A stretch of DNA of 64,000 nt. It comes from Absidia repens. Lineage: Eukaryota > Mucoromycota > Mucoromycetes > Mucorales > Cunninghamellaceae. Positions 47,888-58,319 of this stretch are shown here, piece after piece (the first letter of the stretch is position 1; each line of letters begins with the position of its first letter). The notes below the pieces were generated by a model, which did not search any database, had not been told where the DNA came from, and worked only from the letters and a program-made list of their open reading frames with translations. The translations under genes and the position numbers were made by a program. Where the stretch lies: positions 1,054,001-1,118,000 of the forward strand of contig MCGE01000010.1 of the NCBI GenBank assembly GCA_002105175.1. Reading direction: 5' to 3'.

Positions 47888-48148
47888 AAAGATGATGAAT
47901 GATGTTTTATTATAGAATCAGAATACAAATGATAATAAAAATAAAAAAGATAGAATGAAGAGTATAAGAATGATGATACAAATATATATGCAACATGAAT
48001 ATATAAAAAACAAAGATATAATATAGAATGATGAAGTGAAAGAAAAAAAAAGTATAAAAAGTAAGAGGGAAATAATGCAAATCAATTTGATAGAGGAGGG
48101 AGGAGAAGGAGGAGGAGGAGGAAGGGCGAGGGCGAGGGGTGAAGAAGG
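47045..48148. other. Intergenic region with long T run
   Basis: About 1.1 kb with an uninterrupted T run of about 35 at 47852-47886, then a G/A-rich tract (ggagggaggagaaggaggag) near 48097. The ORF at 47320-47520 has no support. No gene seen. Confidence 0.45.
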
Positions 48149-50774
48149 CTATTGGAGTATACAAGAAGATGACGATATTGACGTTGTTGATGGTCGTTGT
48201 TGTTGCGGTTGGTGTTGATTCATAACCGATTTCTGTTTCGTTGAAGGAGATGACGGATTCAAATAGTGATGATGATGATGTGACCCGAAAGCAGTTGTCG
48301 GGTTTTCACCACGTCGTGAAGCAGTGTTCAATGATGGAGGTGTTGATGCTTCCAAACAGTAAGAAAGACGTCGTTTTGTTCCTGCCGTGGTAATGGATGT
48401 CGGTAAATTGTCGAAAGCAAGGGGTTGTTGACGCTGTTTCTTTTCCATTTGATCCACTTTTTCCAGTTCCCATTGTTGAAGGTTTTGTTGCATTTGCTTG
48501 ACAGTAAACTTGAGCTCTTTTATAAATACAAAAAGATGAATACAAAAAAAAAAAAAAAAAAAAAAAAAAAACGATGGAGAGGGGAGAAGAGATCTATTTA
48601 CCTGGTAACATATCAGCCACAGAAGTGAACAAGTCCAAGGCCACAAACCGAATGAATCCAATTTGACATTCTTCCAGTATGATTTTGGCCCGATCGTTAG
48701 AGGCTAGTACAGGCATCCCAAGTTCCCTTTCCAAATCTCCCTGAGAAGCAAATTCTTCCACCAACAATTCAGCCCATTCTTTTCCACGTCTAAAAGGTCG
48801 AGTGACGTTGCTGACATCAGCACACTTAATCAATGCAGTGCATAGTAACAGTTGGTCCATGTGTTTATTGTCGTCTTGGGCGGATTGTTTGAATTTCTTG
48901 ACATAATCATTGTTAAGGGCCATATCCGTAGCAAGAATACTTGAGATGATGATGTGACGGAAGCATTGATAATCATCCCCAGTCCACCATTGATCCAAGC
49001 CATGTTTCTTGATCAATTGAAAGAGAGTCATTGAGTGTAAGGATTCCAGTACCGATCGATCGTTATACATGACAGCCAAAGGAGTTCGAGAATTGATTAA
49101 AAACATGTTGTTGACACCAGGGTGACCAGCGTCGTGACCAATAGCAGATAATAGCAGGGCAAATGCATGTTTTACTTGTAATACATGTTGAGGTAATTGT
49201 TGCGTTGATGACCTGCGACCAACCCCACTATGATGTTGATGAGACAAGACACCCAATTGACACAAAAAGTAATAGATACATTGTAATACATCTACTGCAT
49301 GGGCAAAGTTGTGGTAAGGGTTATCATCATGATATGCATTGGCTAAATCGATAATAAAGTCATATAGTTGATCTACAAAAAAAAAAAAATAACAAATAAT
49401 CATTAGTCTTTTTTTTTTTTCCCTCCTTAATTCAATTCCCCTTTTTTATTTACCTTGAGTGACGGTAAGATGTGATAAATCAGGTTCTGACAATGTCATT
49501 TCAAATATCAAATAAACGCAGTGGACCAATTCATCACGGTTAAATTCAAATGGTGAAAAGTCCCATTGTGTCAATTTCAATTTCAGTTCATCTGCTTGTC
49601 GACTAGATAATAATAGTAAAACGATGGGTTTGAGTGATAATTGGATATTATGGACTATTATATCTTACCTTGAGAGTGGTATATATTTAGTGGGAAAAGG
49701 TAAAGGGGGAGCATAAATATCCATCATAGCTTTGGTCAGTCTAAAAAGTATACATGTTAGTTAATCATATATTTTTGTTTCACCTTCACACCCCTATATT
49801 TTATCCTTTTCAGCAGACAGAATGATCATTCCGACCAACTTACTGGATATCTTTGGTGACAATTTCTTTGAATCGATGGTTCATATCTTCAGATTGGATT
49901 GTTGTTGGTAGGAAATAGTAATCATCTTCTTGTAAACCGTTTGTATTGGTTGCAGTTGCTATTTCTAATGTACTTGTTGTTGTAGTTGGAGTGGTGGATG
50001 ATGTGGTAGTGGATGTTGAGGTTGAGGTTGACGATGAGGTTGAGGTTGAAGTTGATGATGTTGGTGATTCGAGTCCATGACGGTGATGTAATTTCTATTT
50101 GATATATAAAGAGACAACACAATTAATATCATACATAAAAGTAAAAATCGCTGTGGGGTAAATGAGGGCAAAAAGGGGTGCCACATGGTTGTAATGATAG
50201 TTTTCTTACCAGAAATAATGTTTGTATAACAGGTAGATATAAAGGTTTGGCCAAATATTCAGCAGCACCTGCGTGGAGACAATCCAACATAAAAGTAGAG
50301 TTTGTTTCGGAAGAACATACTAAGAGATAAGATAGAATGATAGAGGGTGATGCATTAGTATGTTATTAACCGAGCGTATCCGAGAAATATTACCTATCAC
50401 AGGGTGATGAATAAAGTGTTGAGTCATCTTCTTTATCCAAGTTAATCGATAATCCATTGTAGCTGTACTTGAGCTGCTTGATGAGCTAATAGAAGTCTCG
50501 TCATCATGATCATCTTGCACCATATCGACATCCATAAAAAAGAGTGTATTGTGGTGATGCTTTTGTTGTGAGATTATATAATCATTGTAGTCAACTATCA
50601 TAACTAAAAAAAGAAACAGTTACTAGTCAATACTAGTGTTGGAATAAGCAAAAAGCTTTTCTCTTTTCTCTTACCATGTCCAAACACCGCCTGTAAGCTA
50701 TCAATATATGGATAAGCCGAAGTAGTGTAGTTCGCTGGTGATAGTATCACAAGTGTGCATTGAGAAGGATCCAT
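48149..50774 (-). CDS. Receiver-like domain fused to cyclic nucleotide phosphodiesterase (RegA-like)
   Basis: Hydrolyses 3',5'-cyclic nucleotides, most likely cAMP. Eight minus-strand exons: 50774-50675, 50603-50394, 50319-50210, 50094-49844, 49740-49669, 49602-49454, 49372-48602, 48516-48149; 676 residues. Residues 1-140 resemble a response-regulator receiver: FFMDVDM with Asp58, VCSSET about 104-109 and AGAAEYLAKP with Lys128. A Ser/Thr-rich linker follows, then a class I PDE domain at about 225-550: YHNFAHAVDV (His318 and His322), HDAGHPGVNN (377-386) and IKCADVSN (metal ligands). The C-terminal 120 residues are helical, then His/Gln/Ser-rich. The order receiver-PDE is that of Dictyostelium RegA. 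The usual acidic pair after strand 1 is not seen, so phosphotransfer is uncertain. Confidence 0.88.
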
Positions 50775-52689
50775 AGTTGTGATTTGTCAACAGTGAGCGA
50801 TTATGGTGAGTCGAGTGTGAGTGTGAGAATGGGCGAATAAGAAGTGATGTAATGGTGGTAGAGGAGAATGGAAGGAATACCAAAGTAGAAAAAAAAAAAA
50901 AAAAAAAAAAAGATAAACAAGTAAAAAAAGAAATGGAGAAGAAGGAACAGCAAGTGAACCAAAGAGTCAATTGATGAAGGGAGGCAAGAAGAAGAAGAAG
51001 AAGAAGAAGAAAAAGAAAAAGGAAAAAAATGGCAAGAGAAAAAAGAAAAAAAAGGAAAGACGAAAAATAAAACCTTTATTTTCGAACTCTTAACCATGGT
51101 CACGTTAGAAAATCTAACCGTTACACCAACGAGGCAGACAAAAAAAAAAAAAAAAAAAAAGGGAGGATAAAAAAACAGTATTCCCAAACGCACGTGGCCT
51201 ATGCTGAACTTTAAAAAAACAACCAAAATGATAAATAAAAATATATAGTGATTTTTTTATTGACGAAAAGGGGGAGGAGGAAGATTAAGTATTATACACA
51301 TATATGATTACACTACCATTGCCATTGGCACAAAGGTAACTCAGGAAAACATCATTTGAAGAAGTGTAAATCAAAGCCAGAAAAGTGTCCCAGAGAGATT
51401 TGTAATCGTCCTTTAATAAGCCCATTGCATCATATTAATAAACATTTCCCACTATACGCCTGAATGGCGTTTGTAACAGTGGTGTCATTCAATCAGTTTA
51501 CAGGAAATGGGTTGATTTGTGATATTATCACATCCATTGTTGTCCCAGTCTTTCTTTTGGATTTTTTTTTTTTGGGGTTCAGATACTAGAGGCTTGGCAT
51601 ATTCAAACATAACATGGGGATGGACAATGGGGGAGGACGAATCATGGTTTCTCTTGGAAGAATATTTTGGTTCATATTATTGATATTCTCATCATAGAAT
51701 GCACCCCTCCCCAAAATATTCACTAATTTATCATTACGTTGAAGCTTTGTCCAAGGAGTAATTCTGGTGTTCCACAAAAGGTATTGGTCCGTTCGTTTTC
51801 AGTTATGTTGAGTTTTACGTAGCCGAAAATCACAAGAGTACAATACGATTTATCCACATTGGTGTCTATAATTTCTTTTTTTTTCTGTTTTTTCAGATTG
51901 ATCACTTACAAACAATCATAAAACGTTTTAAAAATAAATAAGAAAAAGGCCCTTTTTTTTTTTTGGTCTTACCGGTACACCACATTAAAAATCAGGTAAA
52001 CACTCGAAGGGAGAGTGTAATTCCGCGATATAAAATTTTTAGAACGTTCTCCACTAAAATGGTCTTCTACTCGCAGATTATGGAAAAGTTTACCGCATAT
52101 GCTAAAAACATAAATAAATCAACATCCAGGTACAACTTGTCAGGACCTTTTAGATAGCAAAAATTTCAAGGGTACAATAAACGGATTTCCAATATTTGCC
52201 AACATTGATTTTTTCCGCTATGGTGTGTGTGTCACTTCAGATCTGAAAATGATATGTAATTTTCACAAAAAAGAACTTCCATGGCATACACTCGGCTCCT
52301 CACCTTTTTGCGCACCCACATTCATCTTGCCAAAAAGTTATCATTCACTACTACGACTCATCAATCACATGTAAAAAGATCAAATCCGAAGAATGCAGTA
52401 GGTTGTGCTTCCAGATAATCCCTCTCCCCCAAAGATGAGCAAGGTTTGTCGTAAGTATTTTCTTCGATTTCCAGGCATATCAAGTGAAAATCCTTTTTTC
52501 TAAATTTTTTATTTGTTAACATCTGACAGGCTGAAATGCTGATCTCTTCATTGGCCAAGGGAAGACCGGCACTTCCCCTCTCCTAGATTGGAATTCAAAT
52601 TCCGAACATTTTTTGATAATCCGTGAGAAATCGCTTGACGTTTTTTTTCGTCTCTCCAGTTGGTGGTTTTTTTTTTTCTTTTCTCAAAC
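50775..52689. other. Intergenic region, homopurine tract and tRNA-like relic
   Basis: About 1.9 kb. It contains an A run (50889-50910), an AAG repeat (50988-51012), the tRNA-like relic at 51070-51139 and a second A run (51140-51159). The remainder has no ORF with family features. The last 60 bases are the T-rich leader of the next gene. Confidence 0.45.
51070..51139 (-). pseudogene. tRNA-like relic
   Basis: On the minus strand it reads cctcgttggtgtaacggtta (A-box-like) and later gagttcgaaaataa (B-box-like, decayed) at tRNA spacing. A TAAC/GTTA stem closes a 9-base loop where the anticodon arm should be. The acceptor and T stems do not pair. It is therefore a degenerate tRNA or tRNA-derived head. 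It shares cctcgttgg and a following aacggt/aaaggt word with the head of repeat copy B. Confidence 0.5.
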
Positions 52690-54241
52690 ATGCTTGTATC
52701 GACTTCATCATTTCGCTCAACGCCTCGTTTGATACGACACTTTACAGCAAAAGCATCTGAAAGGCCTTTAGCTCAAACATTTTACGATGATAAGATTGTG
52801 ACTGTAAGCCAAAACTTGCAATTCAAAGAAGGAAGGAAGCGCCAATGCTGACATCCACCTTTTCTTTAAACTTGCTCCGTTTATATAGTATGCCAATAAA
52901 CCCATCAAACCAGTAACACTAAAGCAACTAGTACGCTTTGGGCAACCACCTCTATCTCAAGCGACTTTACAGGATTGTGCTTTGTATGCAAGAACGGAAT
53001 TACCGGTTCGACTCGCCAGAAGAGTTCGCGCATTCCAAACACTGCCTTTCATCGTTGGCACCAACCCATATATCAAGGAAATCTATAAACTGTATTACGA
53101 TTCTTTTGAAATGTTGGAACAATACTCTCACAGTCGAGGTGATGCTGACGACATGGAATTTGCAGAAAAGCTCAAGAATTTGGTGGAACGACATACTGAC
53201 AACATCCCCACACTAGCAAGAGGTAAAAAGAACATCCATGCCCGCCCCACCCTCTCTCTCTCTTTCTCTCTGTTAATAATAGACTAACCTATGATTTTTT
53301 TTTTTTTTTTTTGTGTATAGGCTTTTTGGAAAGCAAGCAATACATGAACAACCATGATATGGCAACATTTCTGGACGATATGATCAAGGCGCGGATAGGG
53401 ATACGTCTGATTGCAGAACAATGTATTGTATTAACACAACACTCCAATGCATCCACGGCAGAGAGTAGCAATAGTAATAATAATACGATGACAACAGCCA
53501 CAACAACAACACAAGACGACGGCTACGTTGGCATCATTGATACCCAGCTCAAACCTTACCAGCTAGTACGGAACTGCGCGGATTTCGTTGCTGAACTGTG
53601 CGATTTCAACTATGGCATCAGTCCTGACACGATCATCAATGGCCATATCGACACGAAATTCACGTATGTCCCCGTGCATTTGGAATACATTCTGACGGAG
53701 CTTTTGAAAAACTCGCATCGTGCCACGGTGGAACATGCAAAGAAGGTCGGACTCCTGGATCCACCACCCATTGAAGTCACCATCAGCCAAAGCAAGGAAG
53801 AAATTGGGATTCGTATTCGTGATCAAGGCAGTGGCATCAATGAAGAAGATCTGAGCAAGGTGTTTGAATACTCTTATACTACCGTGACAAGTCCCGATGA
53901 CAATGCTGACGATGGAGGTGATGGTGGAAGCATATTTAGTGGGATGGCGCTGATGGCAATGCAGAGTGGTGTTGGTGGTCCTTTGGCTGGTTTAGGGTAA
54001 GGGAGTTGATGGAGATTTTGATTTTTTTGATTTTATGAAAAAAAAAGGCTAATGTGATTTTTTTTTTTTTTGGCCACTCACCTTTGATGATGAATGAAGC
54101 TATGGGCTACCTTTGGCGCGTATGTATGCAAGATATTTCGGCGGATCTCTGACACTGGTGTCGATGAATGGTTATGGCTGTGATGTCTTCCTCAAATTGA
54201 AACATATTGATGAGTCTTTTGCCGAGGGATTAGAAATCTAG
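52690..54241 (+). CDS. Mitochondrial PDK/BCKDK-family protein kinase
   Basis: Inhibitory kinase of a mitochondrial 2-oxoacid dehydrogenase complex (pyruvate or branched-chain). Four exons: 52690-52803, 52889-53222, 53321-53996, 54100-54241; 421 residues. The first 25 residues are basic and acid-free ([16 protein letters not shown]), a targeting signal. The regulatory four-helix part has [18 protein letters not shown] and GTNPYI, closer to BCKDK wording than to PDK. The GHKL ATP fold has [10 protein letters not shown] (N box), RDQGSGI (G1, Asp and Gly present), a long loop and [16 protein letters not shown] (G2). A low-complexity Asn/Thr insert (about residues 196-215) and an Asp/Gly insert in the ATP lid are unusual. 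PDK versus BCKDK cannot be settled by eye. The ATG at 52660 is in frame but adds only a hydrophobic leader. Confidence 0.92.
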
Positions 54242-54535
54242 TTGATAGCTTCTTTTAGATCTTAGAATTTTATACATAATAGTTGATTAGTATTAGCTTT
54301 ACATTTTATATTTGATGATCAATAAAAGTCATCCTTTTTCTCTTTTGGAAATACAATAGATATATATGTGTATGTGTATAGGTGGATTTGAAAATTGCTG
54401 CCAATGGCACAACTTGTAACTTCTTAGTTCTTAGCATTTTTATACATATCGTTGATTAGTATTAGCATTACATCTCATGTTTGATGATCAATAAAAATTG
54501 TCTTTTTTTGGAAATACAATATATATAAGTTTAGG
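54242..54535 (+). repeat. Tandem duplication of the kinase gene 3' region
   Basis: Two copies about 170 bp apart (about 54254-54365 and 54423-54530) share gttgattagtattagc, tttgatgatcaataaaa and ggaaatacaata. Each copy carries its own AATAAA, so the kinase gene has duplicated polyadenylation signals. Confidence 0.75.
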
Positions 54536-54840
54536 AGGGTTTGGCAACAAGCTGAATTTGATGAGATGATAAAGCGATAGAGTACTAGTAATTGTCTGCA
54601 ACACGCCGAAAAATTGGTCTACTGGCTGTAATGGGGGGGAGCTGTTGAAGTGTAGTTTTTCATGAAGGTAGACACCCTCGCCGCCATTTTGGGCTCAACT
54701 GTCTTCAGTTTAGGCTTCTACCTCATGCAAAAAAAAAAAAAGAAAAAAAGTAGGTTATACACTACAAAATGGTTATCATCGAGGTGACACGCATAATACG
54801 GCTCAAAATTCATTTATATGCTTGGTTGATCAGAAATAAG

Positions 54841-55690
54841 GCATCTTTGATAGTAATTGATCTAAGACTGTCAACCAGTTTCTAAGTTTTTGAGGGGGAA
54901 GTAATCTTAGTGGGTGAATGAGGGAGAGAGAGTCTTTGGCAGGGTATTCACAAAAAACTACAATAATTATACTGCTAATTAACCAATGTGTCAGAGGAAT
55001 GATAAATAAAAGGACATATTTATTGAAGTATATTAATAGATATTGAGGCTCAGTGAGAGGGGGTCATTGTGACGCAGAATTTAAAGATCTAATGGGGAAA
55101 ACATGAGATGGACTCGTGTGAGATTTGAGAAATGGTCATGATCTAAAAAAGATTTATTGTAAAATGAGAGCTAATATATTGTACAAGGCATAACAAAGGC
55201 TAAATGGACATACTTCATTGAAGCACGCCAACAAACAAACAACGCTAGCTAAAAGCGGGTGATGGGGACAATCCCCCATTGCTGCACAAGACATGAGAAA
55301 GGCTATTGGGACACTTTTCATTGAAGCATGTAAAAATAGACGTATTTATTCAGATATAGATACAATCTATTGGCAAATTAGAAGTAAACTATGATTAAAC
55401 TAAGCTACTGAAGGCTCCAAAAGGCCAAATCATGGTAACCCCACATCGTAGATCCAAAATGAAAGGGTTTCCCCATGAATATTGTAATCTCTGAGCTCAA
55501 AACCCTTCTAAACTAGTCCTAATACTATTCTAAGTCCAATATAACCTCCTGCAAGTTGAATGGTGCAGAAAAAAAACCAAGGAAAAAAAGAAATTGAGAA
55601 GAAAGAGAGAGAGAGAGGGAGAGAGAGAGAGAGAGAGAAAATTCAGGAGGGCGACAAAAATAAAAATCCACGTGTGCGGGATTTGAATTG
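54841..55690 (-). mobile_element. Dispersed non-coding repeat, copy E
   Basis: On the minus strand the head is caattcaaatcccgcacacg at 55690, with cgtgga continuing. A T/C tract follows (a GA repeat on the plus strand at 55605-55637), then the core (ggactagtttagaagggt near 55515, aaaccctttcattttggat near 55465, agtagcttagtttaatcat near 55405). AATAAA or AATGAA words lie in successive units, then cctctgacacattgg near 54990. The far end agrees with copy B (aaactggttgacagt versus cgactggttgccagt). No ORF. Confidence 0.75.
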
Positions 55691-57069
55691 CTTTTTTTTT
55701 GGTAGCACATCTATATATTATATATATATATAACAGTCAACTTTATACAAAATAATGAGCATGGTAATTCTCTTACCATTAAAATAACCGCCACCATTTA
55801 ACATTGATGGCAAGTGGGGAGCCCTTCCCCAGATGCCTTTGCAGTCAGATGCAGCAATTCAGTACTAGTTTAGCTTATCGGCCCCTTTTACTGAACATAT
55901 TGTGCTGTACTAGAGCGGTTGTCACTCATTGTACAATGACTTACCCTCTTTAACTATACTAGTTTATCTTAATTTATGTTTATTCTACAAAAGATGCCCC
56001 TATCCCCCTGCTCACACTACTATTGTAATTGCCTCATCTTTAAATAGGTGTCATGATTATATCATTACATGGACTACATGGTTTAATTCAATTACCGCAG
56101 TTTATATCCGTGTCTGAATAAAATATGCGTTTTCTTTTTACTTTTGCATTGTCTCTCATACGTCTAGTTTGCCATGTTGAACGGGTATACTCACACTATA
56201 CTCTACTCTACATTGCATGTGCTTGTAGATAAAAAAAAAAGGACGTGAAATGGCCGCGGTGGACGCATGAAAAAAGAACAGTTCAGGAAGCGTAAAAATC
56301 AAGTACGATAAACGTACCGGAAGACATCATATTTATTTGACCCACACAACACCTCCTTTTTTAAAGGAAACCGCCATAACAACCAACCGTGCAACTTTCT
56401 GTTCCTTTTCGCTGAGCTGCATTATAAGATTATGCCACGGAATCTCATTATAGTATTGAATATTGTATGGGATTTCCATTTTATCTATTACAGGTATTAG
56501 GTGTCAACGCTGCTTTATCGCATTGCGTATTTTCTGCACTAACTTTAATCTTCTTGGTAGGCTTGGGCAGATAAAAAGTGCGGAACGACAAAATTTTTAA
56601 AGTGAAATTGGTGCTCACTGTCGTTGATTTCAAGATCGATCTATAATATACATCTATAAGAGGGACCTATCATCATATCCTTCGTATCTAAAGTAGCACC
56701 CAGCCTTGGTGACCCTATATAAATCCGTCATTTTATAGCTACCTTGAATCTAACTATACATCCTCTTCCTACTTTGACAAATAATGTATAAATCAGTCCA
56801 TATAAGTCCCTCTGCCGCAAAAGCAACATAAAAAAAACAACAAAAGAACATTCGCTACTTGAAGTATAACCCTACAACAATATTAAAAGATAACCAAATA
56901 GATGTTTTATTCAATGAAAAGGATTGAAATAAAATAAATAATGAGATAAATAAATGACTAGACAAAATTATACGAGAGGAGGGACGGAGGAGGGTAAAAA
57001 ATATATATATACTATACTAATACTAATACAGGGGCAATGAAGACAAAAAAAAAGGAGATGTGATCTAGC
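55691..57069. other. Intergenic region, convergent with CCDC124 gene
   Basis: About 1.4 kb; TA repeats at 55714-55731 and a run of AATAAA/ataaat words near 56930-56952 on the 3' side of the next gene. No gene is seen. Confidence 0.45.
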
Positions 57070-58119
57070 TTAGCTGCGAAGCCGGTCTTCGATTTCCTTG
57101 CGTTTGTCGGCTGCGTTAATGATAAAGAAAATAAGTTAGTTAATAGATACAAAGGTATGACATCCATATCCTTACCTTTCAATGTCTTTGCATCATCTTG
57201 CGTAGCATTATAGGCCAAAATGTTTGCTTGATTAAACGGATTTTCTATGGATAAACGAATGGTTAAACTTCTGTTGAGTTCAAAATTCGTCCAAGAGATG
57301 ATATAAACTGTACCTGGTGACTTTTGGAATGCTTTATACATAAGATCTTTCAGTTGACTCAGTCGAAGTCCAGGATTTTCTTGCTTGAATCGAGGTAGTT
57401 CCCTGTAAAATAAAAAACATACGTGCATCATGTTAGTGGCACAGGCCAATGCCGCAGTCCTTCTGATGTACACCACTTTTTTGTTATCACTTTTACCTTT
57501 CTTCGTAGGCAAGCAAAGCAGCTTTGAATCTACGTTCGGGATGCTTTTCAATATCCTTAGCCTTGACAGCACCACTTTCATTCAAGGACAATAAATCAAG
57601 AGCATCGTCGATATTGCTTGCCGAGAATTCAGGAATGGTACGACGGGCAGCAGAAGCTTGATCCACCTTGGCAGACTTCTTTGCAGCGCTCTTGGCGGCA
57701 CCACTGACCTTGGGCTTGGATTTGGCGAGTTCTTTTTCTTCTTCAGCCTATACGTCAAAGCAAGTGTTAGTATACGTTTGTTCAAGCCCGAGCATGTTTT
57801 CCTCTGTTTTGAAGTCCTACCAATAATTTTGCAGCTTCGGCTTTCTTAGCAGCAGCAGCGGCCTAAAGAAGTTTCATAGATATAAAAAGAAAAATGTTTT
57901 ATGAGTTAATCCCCACCCTTCCTATAAATGCAGTATTACGCGTCATACCTTCTTTTCAGCTTCAGATTCCTTCTTGTTGTTCTTCTTTGCTCCTTGAGAC
58001 CATTTTTCAGCATTGGCTTCTTCTTCCTTAGCCTTGGCAGCACGGTCTTTTTCGTTCTTGTTGGCAGCCTTCTTTTCCTTTGCGGCGTCTGCTTTACTGT
58101 TTCCACCTTTCTTTGCCAT
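57070..58119 (-). CDS. CCDC124-family ribosome-associated protein
   Basis: Homologue of human CCDC124 (functionally related to yeast Lso2), which binds non-translating 80S ribosomes and helps their recovery. Six minus-strand exons: 58119-57949, 57862-57821, 57747-57497, 57402-57314, 57244-57176, 57110-57070; 220 residues. The N-terminal half is a Lys/Ala/Glu-rich helix (KKGGNSKADAAKEKKAA, WSQGAKKNNKKESEAEKKA). The C-terminal domain carries IDDALDLLSL, KHPERRFKAALLAYEE, LPRFKQENPGLRLSQLK and SPENPFNQ, the same words in the same order as CCDC124 (HPERRMRAAFTAFEE, LPRLKQENPNMRLSQLK, SPDNPMNQ in human). Splicing is required for each of these words. It sits 200 bp head to head with the ABCC gene. 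Confidence 0.92.
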
Positions 58120-58319
58120 GATTAGAATTGAGTTCTAAGAGAAAGGACCAGAAAAAATTGAAACGGCGGTGAATGAATTATATTCAAAAAAAAAAAATCC
58201 TCATGACGGATCTGAACTATAAAAACGACTCCTCGTCGGAATTCGCTCCCCTTTCTTCTTCTTTCATTTTTTTTAACTGTCATTTCCAAGTTTTTTATTC
58301 ATATTCTTCATATTTGATA
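58120..58319. promoter_or_regulatory. Short divergent promoter CCDC124/ABCC
   Basis: Only 200 bp between start codons, with an A11 run at 58186-58196 and a T/C-rich half on the ABCC side. It probably drives both genes. Confidence 0.5.

Noticed and set aside
51586..51905. Minus-strand ORFs in the intergenic region before the PDK/BCKDK gene
   Set aside because: Short, overlapping, low-information; no recognisable motif or splice continuity.
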